A DNA stretch of 64,000 bases from Adineta steineri. Its lineage: Eukaryota; Rotifera; Eurotatoria; Adinetida; Adinetidae. The notes beneath the pieces were generated by a model. The model made no database searches, had not been told where the DNA came from, and saw only the letters and a list, made by a program, of their open reading frames with translations. The DNA lies in contig CAJNOI010000087.1 in assembly GCA_905250115.1 (NCBI GenBank), forward strand, positions 4,248-68,247, given 5' to 3'. Numbering within the stretch: the first letter of the stretch is position 1; each line of letters opens with the position of its first letter. The translations under genes and the position numbers were made by a program. Positions 10,662 through 22,566 of this stretch are shown here, one piece after another.

Positions 10662-13052
10662 TCACAATTCCTTTTCGATACGGGCAATATTCTGCCGAAG
10701 AATTTTCATCCATGTATGGTTGTCTGGCAGGGATACTTCTCCGATATCTAACCCACGTTCATAATACGCGAGTGCAGTGGAATACTTTCCAATCATGTGA
10801 TGTACTCTACCAAGATTCATATAAGTAGGAACAAAGTTAGAATGGCCATGTGGCAAAGATATTTGTAGAATTTGTAGCGCCTTTTCATAGAACGTGAGTG
10901 CGTCTGAGAATTGTCTCATATCCTGATACACATTTCCAATGTCAATATAAGCGTCCGCAATGAGAAGATGAGTCGGTGGAAGCGATGTTTGTAGGATTTG
11001 AAGTGCTTTATTAAAGAAAGAGAGTGCACTCGAATAGTCTCCTATGTGACGCTTTGCGTTGCCAATATTGCTGTAGGTGATGGATAGTTCAGAACGATTG
11101 GAATATAAAAGTTTTTCATTGATTTTCAGAGCTTTTTCAAAGAACAAGAAGGCATTTTCATACTCATCCATATCTTGATAAATTCCACCAATATTGTCAT
11201 AGGTAATAGCAAGGTCTGAACTATCGGAAGGTAAAATGATTTCTTGAATTTGACGAGCCTTTTGAAAGAACGAGAGTGCCTCTAAATAGTTTTCCATAGA
11301 TTTGTATGTTAAAGCGATGTTATTGTAGTTAATGACAAGGTCAGGATGATTGGAAGGTAGCACGTTTTCATTGATTTCAAGTGCCTTTTGATGAGATAAA
11401 AGCGCTTTTTCTAACTTTTTCATTTTTCCGAGCACAACACCAATCACGCTGTATGTGTTAGCAACATCAGAATGGTAGTGTGATAGAAACTTTTGTTGCA
11501 TTTGAAGCTCTCTTTCAAAGAAGTAGTAAGCTTCATCGTAACTACCATTGTGAAATTTAATATTACCCAGCATTTTATATAAAAGTATAATTTCTTTTTT
11601 ATCATCATTGTCCGTCAATTCCAGTAAGACTTTATATAATTGTTCGGCACGTTCTGCCTCTCTCATTGAAAGCATCAAGTGACCTAGTGTATGCCAACCT
11701 GTATGCTTCAAAGTTTGCATAGCCATTAATAAAATAAAAGTCGCATACGACGTAGCATTCACATTCGTTCCTGTTAATTGCACTTGCCAAATGTTTTCCT
11801 CATTTTTGGCTATATGACTGATGTGAAAAATGCTGGTCATAGAGAACAAAATGTCTTTTCTCGATTTATAATCATAACTTAATTCATCCAGCAAGATAAA
11901 TGGTGTATTTTTGGAAGTAACGTGCTCAAGTTTGATTTGAAAGAGAACAGGTAATATATCAGTATCTTGTTGAACAGAAGAACAGGCTTTAATTGCAAAT
12001 TCTCGATCAGTAGCAGTCAATAAAAAGGTATTGAAAGACATTAATTTATCTTTATTCTCTTGTAGTTTATTGATATCACTTGTATTTAATCTAATGCATC
12101 GATAAACATCTAATGAATCCAGAGAATTTGATTTTTGCTCATGTAACTTTTCTATCTGTTTAGAAATATCACGCAAAAATAAGCCCATTTTTATTAAAAT
12201 TCTCATGTCCATAGTTCGAAGAGCTCGAGTGATTATTGAAGAGATAAAACATTCTCGAGTATACCACCAGATCGACGAATGTTCATCATAATTTTGTTCG
12301 AATTCATCGACAATTTTTAACATATTTTGATTAGTTTTGTAGTGTTCGCGTAGCGCCTCGATCACATGTTCTTCCTCGAGTTCAATACAGGATAAAATCA
12401 TTTTAAGCATTTGTATATATTTGAAAGAAGGTTCCATTCCTTCGTTAGAAAAGATATTATCTAAGGAACCGATGTTGATTGTGATCAATTCCCCATCACA
12501 AAATTTGGTTTCATACTAGAATAAATAATAAATTGTCTCGACCTAGCAGTATTACTTTGTCATATATTGATTTATGCTGACCAATAGTAGTGTACACAGA
12601 TTTTGAATTATCTGGAAGTTCATCTCAAAACATTAGTTAAGGAAAATTCAGTCAATAAACCTATTCGATAACTATTGATTAATGAATCATATAATTAATA
12701 GACAGATTATGTTTATAACTACCAGAGATTTGATCACATTTTTGGGCTAATTACGATTAAGTTGACTACAGTATTTGCTTTATTGTATTTACAATACATT
12801 CATAAAGGCATCCTCCATATGATACTCTTTAACACTCATCCTTAAAGTTCATAAAAAAAAACAATTTAATCATAATACCTTTTTGTCTTTTCCTTCAGAG
12901 AAAAGATTTCTATTTGACTCAGTATCGCCGAATACACCATTTATATTAACAATTGCAATCCATAGAAAAATAAAGTATGAAATAAGACGAATTGATAATT
13001 CGCATTTTATAGATAGTATATTAATACCAAATATTCGACTCTTTTTTTCCAT
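10662..13052 (-). CDS. Membrane-anchored TPR protein with degenerate ART-like domain
   Basis: Two exons join in phase 0: 13052-12879 (58 residues) and 12515-10662, giving about 675 residues from a true ATG. Residues about 20-42 (LSIRLISYFIFLWIAIVNI) are a signal anchor or signal peptide. Residues about 140-300 keep the layout of arginine ADP-ribosyltransferases in bdelloid ART-TPR proteins: VYRCIRL, then MSFNTFLLTATD, VLFQIKLEH, and DILFSMTSIFHI. The usual glutamate motif before ILFSM is replaced by KSRKD, so transferase activity is doubtful. From about residue 335 to the end are some seven TPRs of about 42 residues of the kinesin-light-chain type (ALLSHQKALEINENVLPSNH, ALSFFQKARQIQEIILP). 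The role is probably protein binding on the lumenal or outer side of a membrane. The TPR call is certain; the ART relation is inferred; the first exon rests on splice phase. Confidence 0.82.
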
Positions 13053-13751
13053 TGTGTTTTTATCTAAAAACTGTAAATTTGTTTATTTCTCGTATAACAT
13101 TTAATTGAAAATGTTAAATATCATTATATTACATGACTCGAATGAATTTCAACATGTCTAACTAAATTTGTTTTTCTCCTTTAAGAACTGTACCTGTATT
13201 AACAATGGGATCTTAAGTGAACCACTTTTTTCGATCTCTTTTACAGAAATAACCTGATACACAGATTGACGGTACTGGATAGGCTTACTTTATTTTGTCT
13301 GCGAGAAGAATTAAATCCTCTTATATAACTATTTCATAAACATATATTAACTATTAGTTTCGAAGTCTTCATGAGAACAAGTATAAAAAAGTGTTCTAGC
13401 ATAAGATACGAAAATAATAGATATACCAATATAGATTAAAAAAAATCTTGTCAGCGCAGTCTTTTTTAGGCTAAAATGTGCGACTCACATGTCGCCTACA
13501 ACCATAGACGCCAGAACGAAGTCAATTGAGGCGAGGCGCGAAATACTTTTTCAAGTGGTGACCTGAGAACAAAAAAAATGGATAATGGCTAGTCTTCACC
13601 ATTATTTAGAAGTAGTGTGAACATTGTTTTTCTTAATTCTATCAAGAAACAGGACTTTTAAACAAGAGTCTCCAATAGAATAAACTGAAACGACTACCAA
13701 ACACTGATCGCTTTTCGACAAACAATACGATTACCACATTCCGAAAATATT

Positions 13752-13817
13752 TTTGAGGGTGTGGGTGAGTGTAGATTTCTTCTTACTTCTTACAACCACA
13801 TCCGCACCCACATTCTC
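13752..13817. repeat. GTGTGG-type foldback element F3
   Basis: The left arm is tttgagggtgtgggtgagtg and the right arm is accacatccgcacccacatt. The left end is identical to that of F2 over ttgagggtgtgggtg; the right arm is degenerate. Confidence 0.7.
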
Positions 13818-14726
13818 GTAGCTTACATTGATTGTTTTCTTAAAAAATATATGTGAATTCCATAAAAAACTGTCCCCAGTAAAGATGAGTTGCAGTTAGG
13901 TTCGCCTTATTCACATTTTTTTATCCCTAACTTAATGTATTACTCACTCTAAATTATAAAATAATAAGGAAGTAACTTTGAATTTAATCACATGATTACT
14001 AATCTCTTCTGCGTCGAATAACTTAGCATCAAATGCTGACTGACGCTAAGATTTTATTAGATAAAACCATTGAAGCGAGTTGCTTGACATAATTCAATCA
14101 GGCCAACTTCATTTCGGTTTTACAATGATAATAAAAGGCAAAATATGATTCATAAAAAAACTACGGATTATAAAAAAAAGAAAAACGGCGTTTCTGCTCA
14201 CCTTTTCCGTTATCGAACAAGTTTGAAGCTATTTCTTATATCAAATATGTCGTAAAAAGTACTACGCTTTTACTTTCTGTTTCTTTTCTTCACTCAATTT
14301 TCGACGGTTGCACAACCTACTCTCAATACTGACACATAATTATCAGGCAATAAAAATTTCTTTTTTTCAAATGAGTAATAAACTGTGTCGATGACAACGC
14401 TGTTGCAACTAGAATTATTATGATTCAGTTTTTTTATCGTTTTTCGTTCGATACCACTTTTTTTTCAACAATCGTCATTTTCTTGATTCGATGAGTAATA
14501 AATAACCGCTATTTATTCTGTACTTATGAGAAATTCGTGACTTTTTTCCTGACAATATAATAAAATCTTCCAACATGTGTCATATCTATAGTATAAGAAG
14601 TACACTAAAGATTACCATAAAAACATGTATAAATCATAACATAAAAAGTACTTCCGAGGAAGCCGAATTTCCAACCTATGAGTTTGTTTTACTTTCAACA
14701 GAGCTCTCACACAATTCTATCAATAA

Positions 14727-14784
14727 GGGGGTGGGTGAGAGTGCGGGTGTGGATGAATACAAGACTGTCATGCTCACACCCATT
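14727..14784. repeat. GTGTGG-type foldback element F4
   Basis: The left arm is gggggtgggtgagagtgcgg and the right arm is catgctcacacccat, around a spacer containing gatgaatacaagact that resembles the spacers of F1 and F7. This is a short, diverged copy. Confidence 0.6.
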
Positions 14785-16046
14785 TGATTGAAACGTTTAA
14801 CTAACCAGAAGCTCCATGTTGTTAATATATCAGATATATTTTTATGGTTTGTCCTTTACTAAAATTAAATAAGTAATGATAAAAAAAGAAAAGATCACGA
14901 TCATTTCATTTTTTTCGTCATAAGAATGGTAATTTTTGTGTCGTTCAACAGATTTCAACTTGAATATTTATAAATATAAACTCATAATTTTCGTTTAGCC
15001 TTTCTTAGAGATGAAAACATTCTAGGAGTCTTTCGATTTAAAAAAAGAATGTTTTCTTTCAGTAAAATATAGTCTTATTACCCAGCTGAGGAATATTTTC
15101 TGTATTGTTATTTGTGTAAATTAATTTTTATTTTCACTTCAAAACTAATACATTATCTTCTAACTGCTTTTCCTTACAATATTAAGAGAAAGCGTTTTGT
15201 GTAGCTCATTTCGTCTGTCAAAATATAAAATAAGCTAAGTATTTATAAAAATATTAAGAAAGAAAACTACAATACAAAGAAACTTAGCACAAGGATATCT
15301 TCTCTAAAAGAACAAGAGTCATTATTCATATACTAGACTTTATTATAGAAAAAAGTAAAAGTTTAATTATGATAAAATTAAAAATATATAATAGATGTCT
15401 GCGCTGATAATCATGTAAATTGATCGTCATTATCAACTTTTATCTGACATTATTTCCTCATGATATCAACATTATCTTTATGCCCATTTATATCAAAACG
15501 AAAGAATATTTCATAGAGGGTACATTCTTGAAACACACTATATAATATACACCGCTTAATGATTTCTATATCTCATGTAGAAGATGGTATTTGAGATTGA
15601 AAAGGGTTAAAATATTATATTTCATAAATAAAACTGTAGTTGTCTATTGTGATTGAAAGCTTAAATTCATTAAAAGCTTCATACAATAACAATGATGGCA
15701 CCAAGTATCAATTCATTTTTGAAAATTCGTAAACATATTGAGCACTTTACTAAATGAAATGTAAGTATAGATATATTCTCATGTTGTCTTATTTTTATTG
15801 ATACTTTTGTATGTCTATTTTCGAAATACTACAATCAAAAAAGAACAATAACATAAAACGATGAGAAAATTTCTAGAATAACAGAAAAAAATAATGAGAT
15901 AAATCTAACCTATCTCTTCAAACAATAAAAACATTCGACTTTTTACGAAGCAAATAAAAAACACAAGTAGTTAGAGAAAATACCACAGAAACTTTTGCTT
16001 CGTTGTAGAAAGACATATAAAAGGTCAATTTGAACTATTATTAATG

Positions 16047-16462
16047 CGATGCGAAGCATAAGCATTTATGTAGTCCACCGCGTACGCATTTAAAGTTGTG
16101 TTTTTGTGTCGCGATGATCTCAGCACTGAAACATCGAAAAATACTCGTTTAAACGCGAGATTAATATACTAAGATCGAACTGATACCATTCGTTTCCGAT
16201 TTTCAACAAGACGTTTAGTTCGTTTACAGGTAGTGTTGCAAAAAAACACGCTTTTGATTTTTTCACAATCCGAGATAATTAAAACGAAAAGCAAAAGCAA
16301 AAGTTAGGTGCCACTTTTCTCTAACAACTATTTTACAGCTGACACTGCAGCTGATAATAAATAATGAATCATCTAAATAATTTTGTGAAAACCTTACAAT
16401 CGTTATTTCGCAATCCTGCTTCGCATCGTATTTCGTAGTCGAGTAAAACTCGAATACCATCT
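16047..16462. repeat. Dispersed repeat, copy 1
   Basis: The main part (about 16085-16370) resembles 20860-21140 over roughly 280 bp; shared words include aatactcgtttaaacgc, gcaaaagcaaaagttaggtg and aactattttacagctgacac. A tail at 16385-16462 resembles 20750-20830. The outer borders here carry cgatgcgaagca and its complement tgcttcgcatcg (at about 16048 and 16419), like terminal inverted repeats. No protein is encoded. It is probably a non-autonomous DNA element. Confidence 0.65.
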
Positions 16463-16837
16463 TATTTTTTTCCTCAATTCATTTGTCAGACTCTGTTTCG
16501 TGAGAACAAATTCTATTCGATCTTATAAAACATATATATGTTTGATTGTTATTGATTGTATAACGACAAACATAATATTCATGCCTATTATATACCATTT
16601 GATATCAATAAAACAATCTCAATAAAAACGTGGTGTACAGTTGCTATGTTGATTCTGTTCTTTTGAAGTTAACGTCATTTTTTTTTGGATTTTTTCCTTT
16701 CAATAGGTAATTGTAACATCATGTGAAATATATGATGCATGACGAATATATATTCATTCAGGCAGGAAGAAAAAATACAAATACATCATATCACCAACAC
16801 ATAACGTTACACAGCACGCATTTATCAGGACTCTACA

Positions 16838-19800
16838 ATGGTAAACCAAACTGTCACGAAATTCCATACGATACCGGTAGAAATTGCCTACCGAATTCTG
16901 GATCATGCATCAGATCTCACAATGCTTTGCTCAATGACTAATGTATGTCAACGGTTTAACATGATCTTAAACACCTACCATCGATATCAGGTAAACTTTT
17001 TTCTATTATGACAGTCTAATTTTTCTCTCTTGACTCGCAAACTATTTTTCATTCCTGCAATCTCTATACAAGTAGAATCACTTCAATAAAATATAAATGA
17101 ATAAGCTACTTTATCACTTATTAATCTCTTTCGAAAACTCATTTTCTGTATTATGACAATTCTAAAATAATGTCCACATAATTGCAAAAAAGTTGTTTCT
17201 TCTTTTATCGTTTTAGTCTCATTTAAACACTTTTTTTATTATTATTTCAATAATAAAAAAAACATTTTGAAAGAAATTAACAGTTTACAAACTAGCTAGT
17301 TTATCATGTTATAAATAACGTCTTAAAAATTCACTTAAGATATATCTCCGACAAATGCTCCCCTAAGATCGTGGATGCCTTCGACCATACGTAACGGCGA
17401 ATGTGGATTGAGAGCAGATTCATTCACCACAATATTCACACTTTCACACGATCATAGCAGAGAAATGGAACATTTCTTCAAGCAATGCTAATTCTAAAAC
17501 AAATATTTTTCCAACAACGTTGTCCCCAAAGCGCACTTCATCTAAAGGAGTTTTTCTCAAGAACAAAAGTAAAACATTAATTCATTTCTAAAATAGAACA
17601 TCGGGTACATTTTGTAAGAGATATTTATAATTCGACGTTTTAGCATGTATTCGCCTTTCATTCATTCTGAATCTAACATTATGCAATAAATTCTTTCACT
17701 CTTCTGATCCTATCAATCGATATTGTTTTATACACATAAGGTTGTGGTATCATCGAAAGCGCCTACTGAAATCAATGACTATTCTTACCAAAACGAACCA
17801 TATCCATTAATTTAACCAAATCAGATAACTCAAACAAAGTTCTCATGCAAACCACATCTCCAGTCTCGTCGATGAACACGACGCAAACCCATTCACAGAC
17901 TACTAATACTGAACCATATTTCTCTAACACCTACCAAATACTAACTGGCGATGCAAGACTTCAAAATATTTCCCGCAGCAGCAATTGTCAGACTGTAATT
18001 TCTAACCGAGCACATTTTGCTTCCTTCACGGAAAAATTTAAGTATTAAAGCAACAGATACATAAAAAACATTAGGCATGCACAACTTTCGCTAACTGCTT
18101 TTTAAGTAAGCTTTTTACACAGCAATTCTGAGCATTGCATATAATCTAAATTCAAAACAGTATTCAGGTCCATAGCCATGCTCAATTCAATGCAGTGCAA
18201 CCAGCATATATTCTGTAGATCCAAGCCCACATAACAATAACTAGCTATTCTGTTCCTTCGCTTATGCCATGTCTTTACTTACACTTTTTCGTTTAGACAC
18301 TCACTACACTAGATCTCGAATGGAATCAAATTGGAGATATTGGAGCACAACATTTGGCTGACGCAATACGATACAACACAGTAACTGTCGATCTCTCTAT
18401 ATCTGTATCATGTGTTTACTTACATTTTTTCGTCTAGACACTCATCTCACTAAATCTTTTGCGCAATGGAATCGGAGCTGCTGGAGCACATCATTTGGCA
18501 GATGCATTACAAGACAACAAAGTAACTGTCTTTCTCTATCTCGTATTTTCACTTACACGTTCATCTAGACACTCACCACACTAAATCTTTATTTCAATCA
18601 AATCGGACTTGTTGGAGCACAACATTTGGCAGATGCATTACAACACAACACAGTAATTGTCTTTCTCTATCTCGTGTTTTCACTTACATTTTTTAATTTA
18701 GACACTGACCGCCCTAAATCTTTCGAGCAATGGAATCGGAGATGTTGGAGCACAACGTTTGGCATTTGCATTACAACACAACACAGTAACTGTCTTTCTT
18801 TCGTTACCTATGTCATGTCTTTACTTACACTTTTTCATCTAGACACTCACCGAACTAAATCTTTATTACAATGCAATCGGACTTGTTGGAGCACAACATT
18901 TGGCAGAAGCATTACAACACAACACAGTAACTGTCTTTCTGTCTTTATCTATCTCATGTCTTCACTGATACTTTTTCATCTAGACACTCACCACATTAAA
19001 TCTTTCGGGCAATGGAATCGGAGCCGTTGGAGCACAGCATTTGGCAGATGCATTACAACTCAACAAAGTGACTGTCTTTCTCTATCTCGTGTTTTCACTT
19101 ACACTTTTTCATTTAGACACTCACCGTCCTAAATCTCTGGAGCAATGCAATCGGACTTGTTGGAGCACAACATTTGGCAGATGCATTACAACATAACACA
19201 GTAACTGTCTTTCTTTCGTTATCTATGTCATGTCTTTACTTATACTTTTTCATCTAGACACTCACCGCACTAAATCTTTATTTCAATCAAATCGGATATT
19301 TTGGAGCACAACATTTGGCAGATGCATTACAACACAACAAAGTAACTGTCTTTCTCTATCGCGTGTTTTCACTTACACTTTTTCAGTTAGACACTCACCG
19401 CCCTAAATCTCGATTGCAATGGAATCGGAGATGTTGGAACACAACATTTGGCATTTGCATTACAACACAACACAGTAACTGTCTTTCTTTAGCTATATCA
19501 TGTCGTCACTTACACTTTTTCATCTAGACACTTACCACACTACATCTTTCTTCCAATCAAATCGGATCTGTTGGAGCACAACATTTGGCAGATGCGTTAC
19601 AACACAACACAGTAACTGTCTTTCTTTATCTATATCATGTCGTCACTTACACTTTTTCATCTAGACAATCACCTCACTAGATCTTGCGGACAATGGAATC
19701 GGAGCTATTGAAGCACAGCATTTGGCAGATGCATTACAACACAACACAGTAACTGTCTTTCTGTCTTTATCTATCTCATGTCTTCACTGATACTTTTTCA

Positions 19801-20184
19801 TCTAGACACTCACCACATTAAATCTTTCGGGCAATGGAATCGGAGCTGTTGGAGCAAAGCATTTGGCAGATGCATTACAACACAACAAAGTAACTGTCTT
19901 TCTCTATCTCGTATTTTCACTTACACTTTTTCATTTAGACACTCACCGGACTAAATCTCTGGAGCAATGCAATCGGACTTGTTGGAGCACAACATTTGGC
20001 AGATTCATTACAACATAATACAGTAACTGTCTTTCTTTCGTTATCTATGTCATGTCTTCACTGATACTTTTTCACCTAGACCCTCACTGCACTAAATCTT
20101 TCGGGCAATGGAGTCGGAGCTGAAATTAACGATATAATCTCTAAATTTCTGGAACGCAATAGAACCGGAGCATATAGGGAATGA
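16838..20184 (+). CDS. F-box / leucine-rich-repeat protein with one LRR per exon
   Basis: The exon at 16838-16990 encodes an F-box-like N-terminus (IPVEIAYRILDHASDLTMLC, then VCQRFNMIL) and ends in phase 0 at cag|gtaaac. From 18297 there are 13 consecutive 84-bp exons of 28 codons (18297-18380, 18438-18521, 18569-18652, 18702-18785, 18843-18926, 18984-19067, 19117-19200, 19258-19341, 19391-19474, 19528-19611, 19665-19748, 19806-19889, 19939-20022) and a last exon at 20080-20184 ending in TGA. All begin AC and are in phase 0. Each encodes one ribonuclease-inhibitor-type LRR, roughly LTTLNLYFNQIGLVGAQHLA followed by DALQHNT. Introns are 49-68 bp and nearly alike (gtaactgtctttc...catctag). F-box proteins usually recruit substrates to SCF ubiquitin ligases. 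The part joining F-box and LRRs (16991-18296) could not be resolved, so the N-terminal join is inferred. Confidence 0.75.
16991..18296 (+). other. Unresolved region between F-box exon and LRR exons
   Basis: The first part looks like intron. An open frame at 17845-18048 (Thr/Ser/Asn/Gln-rich) may contain exon sequence, but no good acceptor-donor pair keeps phase. Degenerate LRR exons could lie at 18100-18290. It may be intron, decayed exons, or both. Confidence 0.35.
18297..20184 (+). repeat. Tandem exon-intron repeat array (14 units)
   Basis: Units of about 130-145 bp contain an 84-bp LRR exon and a 49-68 bp intron. Introns are as well conserved as exons, and some non-adjacent units are closer to each other than to their neighbours (18984 with 19806; 19117 with 19939), as expected from recent multi-unit duplication. 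Confidence 0.9.
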
Positions 20185-20463
20185 TGATGATGTTGCGTAT
20201 ATTTTTATTTTGCTGTACTATTCGGAAAAACAGTAAATAAAAGTGCTGATTTCTAAACTTAGTGTGTATTCTGATGATAAATTCCAGTTATGTTTTTCGG
20301 TAAGTGGTGAAAAGATGCTGTGTTAAAAAAAGATAAATGTGTTTTTTTCAAGAATATTTTGCCACTCTGTAGTACATGCAAAACTAGACTACGGTGGTGT
20401 ATAGCAACAGTAAAAGTCGAGAGTTGTTTTCAGTTGGAATGAGCCCGAGGCGCCTGAAATCGT

Positions 20464-20524
20464 TTGTGGGTATGAGTGTGGGCGTTTCTTCTCTTTATCT
20501 ACACACACCCATACCCTCAAGATA
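20464..20524. repeat. GTGTGG-type foldback element F5
   Basis: The left arm is ttgtgggtatgagtgtgggc and the right arm is acacacacccataccctcaa followed by gataa. The right end ccctcaagata is shared with F7 and nearly with F1. It lies about 280 bp after the F-box/LRR stop codon. Confidence 0.75.
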
Positions 20525-20749
20525 ATTCAACAAGAACAATAAGAAAAGTTAAGCATGGCCCTTTTTCTACATATGTTTTATAAGTGAAACTAAAGTTGAT
20601 GACAGATAGTAAGTCATCAGGTTTCTTTCTACATAGATACTTTAAATTCTTGATTCGGATGAATTAGTATATCGAATTAGTGTCAACTGTATTTCGAAAG
20701 TATATAAACTTCATTTGATTCTAAGATAATTCTGAATGTTTAGAAATGT

Positions 20750-21140
20750 GTGAAAATCTTAAAATCGTCCTTTCGATATCGAGCATCGCATCGCATATTG
20801 CAGACGAGTCTTGATTCGTTTGCCATCTAGTCTTTTTTTCTTACTTTCTCGACGTACACATTTAAAGTGGTCATTTTGTGGCACCATTATCTCAGCAATG
20901 GAACATCCGAAAATACTCGTTTAAACGCAATAATAAAATATCGAGATCGAATTAATATCCTTCGTATTCCGATTTTCAATAGGATGTTTAGTTCATTTAC
21001 AGGAAGCGTCACAAGAAAACGATTTTGACTTTTTTAAATTTCGAGCTAGTTAAAACGAAAGGCAAAAGCAAAAGTTAGGCGTCATTTTTCTCTAGCAACT
21101 ATTTTACAGCTGACAGTGCAGCTGATAATAGATAATGAAC
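20750..21140. repeat. Dispersed repeat, copy 2, parts in the other order
   Basis: About 20750-20830 matches the tail of copy 1 (gaaaatcttaaaatcgtc... cgtttgccatcta) and about 20860-21140 matches its main part. The tail comes before the main part here and after it in copy 1, so the two copies are circularly permuted relative to each other. Confidence 0.6.
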
Positions 21141-22055
21141 TCTTTAGATTACAAAAAAAAGATACGTCATTCTCCAGGATTGTTCTTATGTTCTATACGA
21201 GTGAATATTTCATATTATATTTGATCAATATTCAGTGTAGATAATATGTTCTGAACTTGCAAGTAAAAAACTGTTCGATTTTATTTAATTCTAATAGATA
21301 TAGTTTTATTACACAATCGAAAACATCTATTTTTTTTGAAGTTATTTGTGTAGTATTGTTCTTTGATTGAACATTTATATCCTTTTCAAACAGTCGCCTA
21401 CTTGTCGTTTCTTTTTCATTATAAAGAAAAGAAAAAATATTTCAGTTCTTTTTCTTTTTTTTTTCAAACTGAGACATACATGTGCATAAGTTGCAAAGTT
21501 AAGAAGGTATAAAACGTGTTCGTTTTACTTCATCATATTTGTTTAATATAGTTAATATATAACAAAAAACGAAAAGGTTTTTATGAGCATTCTAATTCAA
21601 TAAATTGACGTTTTAATTATTTAGCTATATCAATCTAAGCATTTCTGAATATATTTAATTGATAAAAATATTATTATTTTAGTTTTTGTCTGTTCTGAAT
21701 AAAGGAGGTCATAGGTTACACGTGATGATCGTATATATATACAATAATTTAACTTTTAATATATGAGTATGACAAAATAGAACGAAAAAATCGTCTCATA
21801 GAATAATCTAATTTACTTTCTTTGATCTTATGAACATTTAACAAAAAAAGCAAAGCTCTGATTAGTGTTAAAAGAGAATCTTTTTAGAATTTCAGACGAC
21901 AGAATCAAAGACAACGTCCAAATATACTAATTAAGAATGTGAATGCATTCTTCGATAAATGTATTGTTAATATGATATATTGAAAATAAAAACAAACAGT
22001 ATAAAAAAATAATTTCACACAAAACGAGCAAAATGTTTACTATAAAACTATATAT
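21141..22055. other. AT-rich intergenic region
   Basis: No gene, repeat or RNA is recognised between the dispersed repeat and the GTACTTCA element. Confidence 0.5.
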
Positions 22056-22514
22056 CCAAGGGGGAAAAAGCGAGACTTCAAGAGTGTGTACTTCACTAGT
22101 ACTTCACCGGTACTTCACTCTACTTCACTCATACTTCACCGGTACTTCAGTTATACTTCACAAGTACCTCACTAGTACTTGAAGTACAAATGAAATCTCG
22201 ACTGAAGTAGAAATGAAGTACCCGTGAAGTAGATGTGAAGTACAATGAAGTACCAGTGAAGTAACTTGAAGTACAGTGAAGTACGATACTTCACGGTACT
22301 TCAGTCGTACTTCAATTTACTTCAGTCATACTTCACTGGTACTTCATTATACTTCACTTCTACTTCACGGGTACTTCACTTCTACTTCCCTTGTACTTCA
22401 ATCTACTTCATTCTACTTCACTCTACTTCATTCTACTTCACCCGTACTTCACTGTACTTCACCAGTACTTCAAAAACATTTTGAAGTAGATGAAGTCTCG
22501 CTTTTTCCCCTTTG
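22056..22514. mobile_element. Foldback element built of tacttca repeats
   Basis: The terminal inverted repeats are ccaagggggaaaaagcgaga (continuing cttca) on the left and its near complement tctcgctttttcccctttg on the right. The interior is a long run of degenerate about 10-bp units (gtacttcaCN), first direct, then inverted as tgaagta (about 22185-22285), then direct again, so it can fold into branched hairpins. Both flanks are tata-rich, compatible with insertion into a TA-type target. The open frames crossing it are only repeat translations. About 460 bp, with no transposase. Confidence 0.8.
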
Positions 22515-22566
22515 TATATATCACACGAACAAGGTCATAACGTGAGTTTATTGATCAGATCTTTAT

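Larger units (their letters stand above)
13053..16046. other. AT-rich intergenic region with foldbacks F3 and F4
   Basis: No gene is recognised. It contains GTGTGG foldbacks at 13752-13817 and 14727-14784. A 70-codon open frame at 14575-14787 only reads through foldback F4 and has no recognisable features. Confidence 0.5.

Noticed and set aside
18626..19527. Long plus-strand frames across the LRR array (168 and 70 codons)
   Set aside because: They read through the small introns. Splicing at each gtaactg/tag pair gives perfectly regular LRRs instead.
18297..20184. Regular spaced repeats resembling a CRISPR-like array
   Set aside because: Units are exon-plus-intron of an animal LRR gene; the spacers are introns and not unique sequences.
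22266..22545. Two overlapping frames full of Tyr/Phe/Thr/Ser
   Set aside because: Repeat translation of the tacttca foldback element.
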